This document shows positions 1 to 6,708 of a stretch of 64,000 nt of DNA, piece after piece. The notes under the pieces are model-generated. The model was not told the origin of the DNA and searched no databases. It saw only the letters and a program-made list of their open reading frames with translations. The stretch lies in assembly GCF_042676985.1 (NCBI RefSeq), contig NZ_JBHTIK010000008.1:124001-188000 (forward strand), in the 5' to 3' direction. The position numbers were made by a program, and so were the translations under genes. Origin of the DNA: Sphingosinicella xenopeptidilytica (lineage in GTDB: Bacteria; Pseudomonadota; Alphaproteobacteria; Sphingomonadales; Sphingomonadaceae). Every line of letters begins with the position of its first letter. Positions within the stretch are counted from its first letter, which is position 1.

Positions 1-145
1 TGTCGCCCGGAAACTCCGGCCGGAACGCGTCGTCGACGCTGAGCGAGCCGGAGATGTGGAGCGTCCTGCCGCTCCGCACGGCCTGCGCGTAGCCGAACGC
101 CTTTTCGCCTTCGGGCCGGAGGTGAAACGTCTGTCTGTCGATCAT
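1..145 (-). CDS. RidA-family protein, 3' end outside window
   Basis: Only the first 48 codons are present; the gene continues beyond base 1. The N-terminus has the RidA/YjgF pattern of a short lead-in, FGYAQAVRSG, then LHISGSLSVDD. It closely resembles the start of the complete RidA-family gene at 53177-53587 (IGFAQAVSDG, LHVSGTTSLDA). The ATG lies 11 bases after the stop of the TonB receptor gene, with AAAGG just upstream, so it is probably the last visible gene of the 3833-to-1 operon. RidA-family proteins hydrolyse reactive enamines or imines; members in catabolic operons often act on pathway intermediates. The actual substrate is unknown. Confidence 0.75.
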   Translation of the reverse strand, partial: MIDRQTFHLRPEGEKAFGYAQAVRSGRTLHISGSLSVDDAFRPEFPGD

Positions 146-156
146 GCCGGTGCCTT

Positions 157-2349
157 TCAGAATTTCACGCGTGCCTCGACGCCGAATGTCCGGCCTGGAT
201 CGGGCTGGATCGCGTCGCTGGCGAGCGGCACCAGCGCTGCCCCGAAGATGTAGCGTGAGAAGGCCGAGGTTGCATAATGCTCCTTGAACAGGTTCTTCCC
301 GAAGACACTGATCTCCCACTGTCCGCCTTCAAGGCCGATCTGCGCATCGACCGTCGAATAGGCCTTCTGGAACAGATACACGTTCGGCGCCGCCGGAAGC
401 TGGAAGTCCTGGAAGGACTGCCGGCCCTGCGCATTGAAATCGACGCGCGCTTTCGCGGTCAACCTGTCCGAAAGATCGTGTGCGTACTGGGCGCCGAGGT
501 TCAGCGTGTATTTCGGTGCATTCGGCAGCTGCTGGCCGACGTAGGCGTCGGTCACGCCGTCGAAATCCTTGATCTCGGTGTCGATGTAACCGAATGCGGC
601 ATTGAGATCGACACCCTTCACCGGGCGTGCGGCAAGCTCGAACTCGAAGCCCTTGATGGCCGCCTTGCGCGCATTGAGCGAGCCCTGCGTGAAGGTGACG
701 GCATCAAGCTGGAAGATCTGCGGGTTGAGATGCTCGGTGTAGAAGGCCGCGACGTTGAAGATGACGCGCCGATCGAGCCACGAGGTTTTCGCGCCGATCT
801 CGTAGTTGCGCGAGGTTTCCTTGCCGATCACGCGCGGGAAGGCTGATCCTGCCGCGATCGGGTTGAAGCTGCCGCTTTTGAAGCCCTGCGAATAGGTCGC
901 GTAGAGCGTCAGGTCGTCCGAAGGCTTGTAGGCGAGCGACAGCTTGGGCTGTAGCTTCGAGAACGTCGCCTTGTCGATCTCCGACGCGAGGCGGTCGTTC
1001 TGCTTCGCCTTGTTGGTGTCGTAGCGCAGGGCCGCGGTCAGCTCGAGCGTTTCCAGAATGTCGTAGTTGACCTGTCCGAACACGGCATACTGGTTGAAGG
1101 TGAGGCGCGTGTTCGCGAGCGTCGCGTCCACCACCACGCCCGAGGATTCGAAGCCATCTGGAGTGATGCAGCTGCCCGCGAACAGGCAGAGATCGAGCTG
1201 CGCGAGTGTCGTCACGTCGCGCTTCGAATGCTGGTAATAGCCGCCGATGATGTAGCGGAACCGCTGGGCGCTCGGCGATGTGAGGCGGAGTTCCTGGCTC
1301 CAGCTCTCGGTCACGCGAAGCTGCCGGGCGAGCGGCACCATCGGATAGGGCGAGATATCGAGGTCTTCGCTGAAATCGACGTCGATCTTGTCCCATGCGG
1401 TGATCGACGTGAAGGTGCCGATGGACGTGTCGTAATTCAGCGACATGGAAAGATCGGTCACGGTCCGATCTGTCGATGACGGCCCATCGAGATTGGGGCG
1501 CTTCGCGGCCATGTCTTCAGTAATCTCGCCGCCCGTCGTGCCGAGCACGTCGACGAGGCTGAACCACAGCGCCCCGCCTTTCTCGTCCATGTGCGCTGCG
1601 CGCAGATCGATGCTGAAATCATCGCTCGGCTGGATGAGAACGCGACCGGAAACACGCGTCTGTCGGTTGCGATCAAGCGTGCGACCGTCAAAGTCGTTCT
1701 TGATCGTGCCGTCGCTGTCGCGATGCGAGACCGTAACGCGCGCCAGCACGACATCGGGAACGATCGGGCCGCTCATCGCGCCGAATACGCGCCATGCGTC
1801 GCCCGTGCCGTAGCTGAGTTTCGCTTCGCCCTCGAATGTGTTCGTCGGGCGTTTCGTGGTGATGTTGATCGCGCCAGCGATGGCGCCCTTGCCGTAGAGC
1901 GCGCCCTGCGGGCCTTTCAGGACTTCCAGTCGCTCGACGTCGGTCAGATCCATCGTGAAGGCGTCAGCATCCGGCAGGATCACGCCGTCCACCGAAAACG
2001 CGACCGCGGCTGCCTGGTTGCGGTTGGAGCCGAGGCCGCGGATCGAGATGTTGTTCGTCGCCGTGTCCTGATCGTTGGTGATGTGGACGTTGGGCGTCAC
2101 GGCGAGGAAATCGTTGATTCGTTCAAGGCGGCGTTCCTCGATCACGCTTGCGGAAAATGCCGTGACGGTATCGGGAACCTGCTGCAGGTTCTCCTCGCGC
2201 TTGCGCGCCGTCACGATGATTTCCTCAAAGCCGCCGCTGCTTGCGCCTGCGCGCGCTTGTTCCTGCGCGGCAGCAGTGCCGCAAAGTGCCGAAAGCGCCG
2301 TCGACATCATCAGCACGAAACGGCCCGTGCTCTTCACCTTGCTCCTCAT
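157..2349 (-). CDS. TonB-dependent outer-membrane receptor
   Basis: This is a 730-residue protein with a cleavable signal peptide (about 1-28, ending GTAAAQ). A TonB box and plug start follow (EEIIVTARKREENLQQVP), then the plug signature RGLGSN and VEVLKGPQGALYGKGAIAGAINI, a long beta-barrel and a terminal aromatic (VEARVKF). It should import a substrate across the outer membrane using TonB energy. It lies between a SnoaL-like gene and a RidA gene in a minus-strand run headed by a Rieske oxygenase, so it probably imports that pathway's substrate. It belongs to the large sphingomonad receptor class without an STN signalling domain. Substrate unknown. Confidence 0.95.
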   Translation of the reverse strand: MRSKVKSTGRFVLMMSTALSALCGTAAAQEQARAGASSGGFEEIIVTARKREENLQQVPDTVTAFSASVIEERRLERINDFLAVTPNVHITNDQDTATNNISIRGLGSNRNQAAAVAFSVDGVILPDADAFTMDLTDVERLEVLKGPQGALYGKGAIAGAINITTKRPTNTFEGEAKLSYGTGDAWRVFGAMSGPIVPDVVLARVTVSHRDSDGTIKNDFDGRTLDRNRQTRVSGRVLIQPSDDFSIDLRAAHMDEKGGALWFSLVDVLGTTGGEITEDMAAKRPNLDGPSSTDRTVTDLSMSLNYDTSIGTFTSITAWDKIDVDFSEDLDISPYPMVPLARQLRVTESWSQELRLTSPSAQRFRYIIGGYYQHSKRDVTTLAQLDLCLFAGSCITPDGFESSGVVVDATLANTRLTFNQYAVFGQVNYDILETLELTAALRYDTNKAKQNDRLASEIDKATFSKLQPKLSLAYKPSDDLTLYATYSQGFKSGSFNPIAAGSAFPRVIGKETSRNYEIGAKTSWLDRRVIFNVAAFYTEHLNPQIFQLDAVTFTQGSLNARKAAIKGFEFELAARPVKGVDLNAAFGYIDTEIKDFDGVTDAYVGQQLPNAPKYTLNLGAQYAHDLSDRLTAKARVDFNAQGRQSFQDFQLPAAPNVYLFQKAYSTVDAQIGLEGGQWEISVFGKNLFKEHYATSAFSRYIFGAALVPLASDAIQPDPGRTFGVEARVKF

Positions 2350-2384
2350 GTTTCCCTCCGCTCCCTTTTTGATTGACGGCCCGT

Positions 2385-2822
2385 TCAGATCAGGCTCGCC
2401 GGTATGGTTTTCCCGTCACCTTCATTGTCCCAGATCGCCGACAGGATAACCCATCGGCCCTCGTGGCGAATGATATGCGCGAAGGTGATGCCTCTGCGCT
2501 TTTCGCCGTTCATCTCGGCGATGAAGCTGCTGCGCACGCCCGCGACGTTGCCGAAGGCTTCCACGTGGCGCGCGATCTCCACTTCGCTGAAATCAGTGAG
2601 CGCACCCGTCGCCCGCTGTTCGTTCATAGAGGTGACGAATGTCTCCACCGGAATCGGGCTTGCGGCACCGGAGCTCAGCGCGGCGAGTGTCGCATCGGGA
2701 TGGCAGCAGGCTCGGAAGGTGTCCCAGTCGGGCGCCTTTTCCGCGTTCCAGCCCACGGCCGCATAGAGACGCGGGCACAGCGCCAGAATGTCGTCGAGAT
2801 CGGTGTCGGTGATGCCGGACAT
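2385..2822 (-). CDS. SnoaL-like / NTF2-fold protein
   Basis: This 145-residue protein has no signal peptide. Its layout (an N-terminal helix ending in RLYAAVGWNAEK, then DTFRACCHPDATL, then alternating strands ending GRWVILSAIWDNE) fits the SnoaL/NTF2-like cone fold, which binds or isomerises small polycyclic or aromatic ligands. It sits 18 bases downstream of the Rieske oxygenase gene and 35 bases upstream of the TonB receptor, so it is probably cotranscribed. Catalytic residues cannot be assigned. A second member of the fold is at 12281-12679 in another operon. The family is assigned from overall pattern rather than a strict motif. Confidence 0.7.
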   Translation of the reverse strand: MSGITDTDLDDILALCPRLYAAVGWNAEKAPDWDTFRACCHPDATLAALSSGAASPIPVETFVTSMNEQRATGALTDFSEVEIARHVEAFGNVAGVRSSFIAEMNGEKRRGITFAHIIRHEGRWVILSAIWDNEGDGKTIPASLI

Positions 2823-2840
2823 GTGTGTCTCCCCGTGTCG

Positions 2841-3833
2841 TCAGCCGATGAAATCGGCGGATGGATGCGCGCGCGGATGGTCGCGCAGATATTGCAGGAA
2901 GCGCCCCAGCGTTCGGTCCGCCTTCGTCAGCGTACCGGGCCGGAAGCGGGCGCGTTCGATGATTGGAAGGTCTTCGGTCGCGATGCGGACTTCCATGTCG
3001 TACATCGCGTCCAGAAACACCCGCGTGCCTTCGGGGTCGGCATCATCCGCGCCGACTGCGACGGCGAAGAACAGTCGGGACTTGCCCGGCTCGGGCAGCC
3101 CCATCGGCGCGACGAAGCCGAACCAGCGCCCGTCCACGTAGCCGTCCTGCCAATAGATATTGGTGCCGAAGATGCCGACGCGGAATTCGATTGCGGTTCC
3201 GTCGCGCATCTTGCCGCGGAAATGATAGACCATCGAATGCGGGGTCCATTCCACATCCTGATGCGGCATTCCGTTGTCGAAGCTGATGCCGTGCACCACC
3301 TGGATGTGCTGCATATCGGGCGTGTTGCAGCAGATCACCCAGGGGTCCGCGGGCATCAGGCGGTCGTATTCGCCGATCTTCCAGACGAGCCTTTCGGGCG
3401 CCCCCGGAAAATCGGGGAGGTCGAACAGCGGCTCCGTGCCGTTGAAGGCGAAGATGCAGCCGAATTTTTCCACCGTCGGGAACGCGAAGAGGTTGGCGGT
3501 TGGCGGAATGGGATCGCCCGATCCTGTCGCCACGCAGCGGCCGTCGGGGCCGTAACGCCAGAAATGGAAGGGGCAGCGCACCGTGCCCTCCACCATCTCG
3601 CCCGTGCAGAGGTCCGCGCCGAGATGGGGGCAATAGGCGCTCAGCACCTGCGCGCGACCGTCCGCGTCGCGAACGACGATGACGCGGCCACCGAGGAAGT
3701 CGAAGCCTTTGACGACGCCTTCTTCTGCCTCTTCGGAGAGGCAGACGGGGAACCACGTCTGGCTGAACACGCCCCCGGAGCCTTCTGCTTCCGGCCTTGG
3801 TCGGTCTGCGATCCTGACTGCGCCTGCCGTCAT
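2841..3833 (-). CDS. Rieske [2Fe-2S] oxygenase, alpha subunit type
   Basis: The protein has 330 residues from the ATG at 3833. That start follows GAGGACGAG and gives an N-terminus like the paralogue at 52150-53160; a longer GTG start at 3884 lacks a ribosome site. The Rieske cluster ligands are C68-x-H70 and C87-xx-H90 (CPHLGAD, CPFHFW). The mononuclear iron site is D173, H176 and H181 (PDMQHIQVVH). Such enzymes hydroxylate or O/N-dealkylate aromatic substrates and need a ferredoxin and reductase, none of which is encoded nearby. It heads the minus-strand operon with SnoaL, TonB receptor and RidA genes. Confidence 0.9.
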   Translation of the reverse strand: MTAGAVRIADRPRPEAEGSGGVFSQTWFPVCLSEEAEEGVVKGFDFLGGRVIVVRDADGRAQVLSAYCPHLGADLCTGEMVEGTVRCPFHFWRYGPDGRCVATGSGDPIPPTANLFAFPTVEKFGCIFAFNGTEPLFDLPDFPGAPERLVWKIGEYDRLMPADPWVICCNTPDMQHIQVVHGISFDNGMPHQDVEWTPHSMVYHFRGKMRDGTAIEFRVGIFGTNIYWQDGYVDGRWFGFVAPMGLPEPGKSRLFFAVAVGADDADPEGTRVFLDAMYDMEVRIATEDLPIIERARFRPGTLTKADRTLGRFLQYLRDHPRAHPSADFIG

Positions 3834-3898
3834 CTCGTCCTCAAAAGATACATTTGTGTACGGACGCTTCGATATCCTCGACACGGGCCTATAGTCAA

Positions 3899-3943
3899 TA
3901 CGATATTCGTAACATAATGAGCAGTATGAAATGAAATTCGTAA
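3899..3943. promoter_or_regulatory. Possible Lrp-type operator between divergent genes
   Basis: The AT-rich spacer between the Rieske gene and the Lrp-type gene holds a small palindrome, TACGA-TAT-TCGTA (3899-3911). The octamer ATTCGTAA occurs twice, at 3905-3912 and 3936-3943, 31 bp apart, close to three helical turns. Lrp/AsnC proteins bind helically phased, imperfect AT-rich palindromes as dimers or octamers. Assignment to the adjacent regulator is inference. Confidence 0.45.
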
Positions 3944-4022
3944 TAAATCCATTTCAGCGTTGCGGTTGCATCACGGTTTCCGTATCAGGTGTCGTGAAAT
4001 CCTGACCGAGGAAGGGCCGTTG

Positions 4023-4583
4023 ATGGCAGGTCGCAAGGGCGCATCGCGCGACGCACGAGACAAGCAGCAGCCGAATCCTCTCGACTCGGCGGGGGATGTC
4101 TACGCGCTCAACAGCCAGATCATCGCGCTGCTGCAGCAGGACGGGCGGATGCCCTATTCGACGATCGCGACGGCGCTCGGCGTTTCGGAAGGAACCGTGC
4201 GCAACCGCGTACGCCAGCTGATCGACGAGAACATCATCACGATCCAGGCCGAAGCCATGCCCGAGGCGTTCGGCTATAATTTCAATGCACAGACCTTCAT
4301 CAAGGTGGCGGGCGGTGCCGATATCGATGCGGTGATCGCGCGGCTGTCGGCGGTTCCGGAGGTCTTTTATCTGACGTCGACGCTCGGCCGCTTCGATCTC
4401 GGCATGGCCACCTATCACCAGTCGCACGAGCATTACCGCGCCTTTCTGGCGGCGCATTGCTACGGGCAGCCCGACATCGCCGTCATCGAAACGTGCATGG
4501 TTCTGAAGGTGCACAAGATGAAGCTGCAGTGGAATCTGGAGGGCGAACGCCGCCCCAGCCTGCGCGGGAAGGAACATTCATGA
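4023..4583 (+). CDS. Lrp/AsnC-family transcriptional regulator
   Basis: This 186-residue protein begins at the ATG at 4023, preceded by GAGGAAGGG; an upstream in-frame TTG at 3960 is less likely. An AsnC-type helix-turn-helix occupies about residues 27-75 (NSQIIALLQQDGRM, then STIATALGVSEGTVRNRVRQL). A RAM-like alpha/beta ligand domain follows (FIKVAGGADIDAVIARL, then FDLGMATY). It probably senses a small ligand and controls the divergent Rieske operon and its own operon. Its stop overlaps the next gene's ATG. The effector is unknown. Confidence 0.9.
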   Translation: MAGRKGASRDARDKQQPNPLDSAGDVYALNSQIIALLQQDGRMPYSTIATALGVSEGTVRNRVRQLIDENIITIQAEAMPEAFGYNFNAQTFIKVAGGADIDAVIARLSAVPEVFYLTSTLGRFDLGMATYHQSHEHYRAFLAAHCYGQPDIAVIETCMVLKVHKMKLQWNLEGERRPSLRGKEHS

Positions 4584-5026
4584 TCACGGTCGAGTGTGCG
4601 GTTCGTGTCGCGGCTCCGGCGGAGCGGGTCTGGAAGCTGTTCGCGACCGAGGAAGGTCAGCGGCGCGCCGAGGAAGGTTTCGTTTCCTCGATCGAATTCG
4701 AAGGCAAGGGGCTCGGCATGGTGCGCACGATGCGCACAGAAGGCCATATCGGCGACGGCTATGTGAAGGAACGCCTCGATCACTATGACGAGGCGGAAAT
4801 GGAGATGATGTTCCGCATCATTGATACCGGCGACGTCGTGCCGTTCGCGGATTATTGCGGCTTTGCGAAGATCATCCCGGCGGGCGCCTCGGCCAGCGTG
4901 CTGCTGATGCGTTCGACGTTCGTTCCCGTCGACATGCCGGAGGCCGAAGCGCGGGCGGTATCGGAAGAAAACTACCGCCTGTTCATCGCGAACGTACACG
5001 CGGCCGTGGCGGCCGGAGACGTCTGA
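4580..5026 (+). CDS. SRPBCC (START-like) family protein
   Basis: This 148-residue protein starts at ATG 4580, overlapping the regulator's stop (ATGA), so translation is probably coupled. The opening ECAVRVAAPAERVWKLFAT is the first strand and helix typical of SRPBCC/polyketide-cyclase-like proteins. The remainder alternates strands and ends in a long helix (EENYRLFIANVHAAVAAG). The fold forms a deep hydrophobic pocket for aromatic or lipid ligands; some members are lyases or cyclases. Its place between a regulator and a hydrolase beside a Rieske oxygenase operon suggests a role on a pathway intermediate, which is inference. Confidence 0.75.
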   Translation: MITVECAVRVAAPAERVWKLFATEEGQRRAEEGFVSSIEFEGKGLGMVRTMRTEGHIGDGYVKERLDHYDEAEMEMMFRIIDTGDVVPFADYCGFAKIIPAGASASVLLMRSTFVPVDMPEAEARAVSEENYRLFIANVHAAVAAGDV

Positions 5027-5805
5027 TGCGTGTCGTTCCGATCCCGCTGCGGAACGCCTTCGATCACATCAACTATCTTCTGGTGTGCAGCGTGAAGAGG
5101 GAAGCGGTCGCCGTCGATCCCTACGACGTCCCGCGCATAGTCGCGGAGGCCGAAGCGCAGGGCGTGACGATCACCAGCATCGTCAACACGCACGAACACT
5201 GGGACCACGCGGGCAAGAACGCAGAAATGAAGGCGCGAACGGGTGCGGCGGTGATGGCCCCGCGCGCGGCAGCAGGCACGCTCGAAGGGCTCGATCGCCT
5301 GCTGGTTGATGGTGATACGATTTCGGTCGGCGCCGAGAGCGTGACAGTCCGCGCCGTGCCGGGCCACACGATGGCGAGTATAGCGCTATTCGGCGTGGAG
5401 GATGACGGCACGCCCTTCGTCGTTTCGGGCGATACGCTGTTCGGCGCGGGCGTCGGTAACTGCGGCTATGGCGGTCACGCGCCAACGCTTCAAGAGACAA
5501 TCAGCGGCGTGTTCGCACCGCTTGCCGACGAGACACGCGTCTATCCAGGCCACGATTACCTGAAACGCAACCTTGCCTTCACGCTGTCTATCGAGCCGGG
5601 CAATGCGGCTGCGCGCGCATTGGCATCCCTGCTCGAATCGTCGGATGGCAGCGCGCCGCATTTCACCACGATCGGCGAAGAGCGCGCGATCAATCTGTTC
5701 CTTCGGTCTGGCAGCCCCGAGGTTCGCGCGAACCTCGAACTACCGGCTCCCACGAGAGATACAGACGTTTTCCTCGCGATCAGGTCGCGCCGTGACCATT
5801 GGTAG
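5026..5805 (+). CDS. Metallo-beta-lactamase fold hydrolase, glyoxalase II-like
   Basis: The 259-residue protein has a complete binuclear metal site: H56-x-H58-x-D60-H61 (THEHWDHAG), H114 (PGHT), D136 (SGDTLF) and H176 (YPGHDY). The C-terminus carries the HAGH-like tail with TIGEERAINLFLR. Glyoxalase II hydrolyses S-2-hydroxyacylglutathione to glutathione and a hydroxy acid. Here a pathway-specific thioester or lactone is equally possible. Its ATG at 5026 overlaps the previous stop, making a tight three-gene operon with the Lrp regulator and the SRPBCC protein. Cytoplasmic; no signal peptide. Confidence 0.88.
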   Translation: MRVVPIPLRNAFDHINYLLVCSVKREAVAVDPYDVPRIVAEAEAQGVTITSIVNTHEHWDHAGKNAEMKARTGAAVMAPRAAAGTLEGLDRLLVDGDTISVGAESVTVRAVPGHTMASIALFGVEDDGTPFVVSGDTLFGAGVGNCGYGGHAPTLQETISGVFAPLADETRVYPGHDYLKRNLAFTLSIEPGNAAARALASLLESSDGSAPHFTTIGEERAINLFLRSGSPEVRANLELPAPTRDTDVFLAIRSRRDHW

Positions 5806-5926
5806 CTACGGAATCGCAGATTCTTGATGGGGCGGTGGTGTGAAGCCGAACCAGCGTGTGAATTCAAACCGCGGTCGGTGAGCGTGTAATGCAGGACCGC
5901 GTGTTCCGGCGCCATGCGATGGGATG

Positions 5927-6544
5927 CTAGCGTCCGTTGCGGGCAATATTCATGAGTGCCTCGCTCAAGCCTTGCACCGTCGCTTCTCTCGCCTCCTCCG
6001 TTTCTTCATCATCGAGGTGGACGAGCAGGCCATCGATCGTCGCGGCAATTTGAAGCGCACGCATCTCTCGTTCCTTGGGAGCGAGGCTTGGGATCATCTC
6101 ACCGATAAAGCCGGCCAGGATTTCTCGGTGATGTCTGTGCAGTTTGTTCACAACTGTCCGCGCAGCTTCATGGTGGAGCGAGGCGGTCCAGAACTCGAAG
6201 AAGAATGTCTTCGTGTCCTGGTTGCAGGTATCGCGGATGAGATATTCAGTGATCGCGTGAAACCGCTGCTGGGGTTCTTCGGGAAGACGCTCGAGCAACT
6301 CGGCGTATTTTCTATCGTACAAGCCGGAGACGTATTCGAAGAGTGCTTCGAGCAGTTTTTCCTTGGTCGGAAGGAAATGCTGCAGGTGGCCGATGCTGAT
6401 GCCGGCCTCCTTTGCCACCTTGCGCACGCTGAAGCCTGAATAGCCTTCGCTCACGAGGACGCTGCGAGCGGCCTCCATGATCAGCTCCATACGGAATATC
6501 CGCGTGGGGCTGGCTGCTGGAGCGCTTTCTGAATTCGTACTCAA
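5927..6544 (-). CDS. TetR/AcrR-family transcriptional regulator
   Basis: From a TTG at 6544 with a strong ribosome site (GGGAGGTGAT) the protein has 205 residues; a further upstream TTG at 6628 has none. The N-terminal helix-turn-helix is clear (IMEAARSVLVSEGYSGFSVRKVAKEAG, then IGHLQHFLPTKEKLL), followed by an all-helical ligand domain. It is divergent from the dimethylformamidase-like operon, and a perfect nested palindrome lies on the intervening promoter. It is therefore probably a ligand-released repressor of that operon. Ligand unknown. Confidence 0.92.
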   Translation of the reverse strand: MSTNSESAPAASPTRIFRMELIMEAARSVLVSEGYSGFSVRKVAKEAGISIGHLQHFLPTKEKLLEALFEYVSGLYDRKYAELLERLPEEPQQRFHAITEYLIRDTCNQDTKTFFFEFWTASLHHEAARTVVNKLHRHHREILAGFIGEMIPSLAPKEREMRALQIAATIDGLLVHLDDEETEEAREATVQGLSEALMNIARNGR

Positions 6545-6643
6545 ATCACCTCCCTGCAGTTCCGCCGCCTTCCTGATCGCGCAGGATTTCGAATCCGGTT
6601 TCCTAGCGGGTTTGGTGCGATTGCCCAAACAAACAAGACGCGC

Positions 6644-6690
6644 TTGACAGAGTTAGTGCATACGACCTAGTAATAGGTCAACTGCACTAA
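6644..6690 (+). promoter_or_regulatory. Promoter with nested palindromic operator (TetR type)
   Basis: A consensus -35 TTGACA (6644-6649) is followed 18 bases later by TAGTAA (6668-6673) as -10. Overlapping it is a concentric palindrome: outer arms TTAGTGCA (6653-6660) and TGCACTAA (6683-6690), inner arms GACCTA (6664-6669) and TAGGTC (6674-6679), both centred at 6671.5. A repressor bound here would block RNA polymerase. The TetR gene alongside is the obvious candidate, which is inference. Confidence 0.75.
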
Positions 6691-6708
6691 ATCGTCAGGG
6701 AGGGCGGG

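Noticed and set aside
2373..3917. A 514-codon plus-strand frame opposite the SnoaL-like and Rieske genes
   Set aside because: It is Arg/His/Ala-rich shadow coding opposite well-defined proteins, with no ribosome site.
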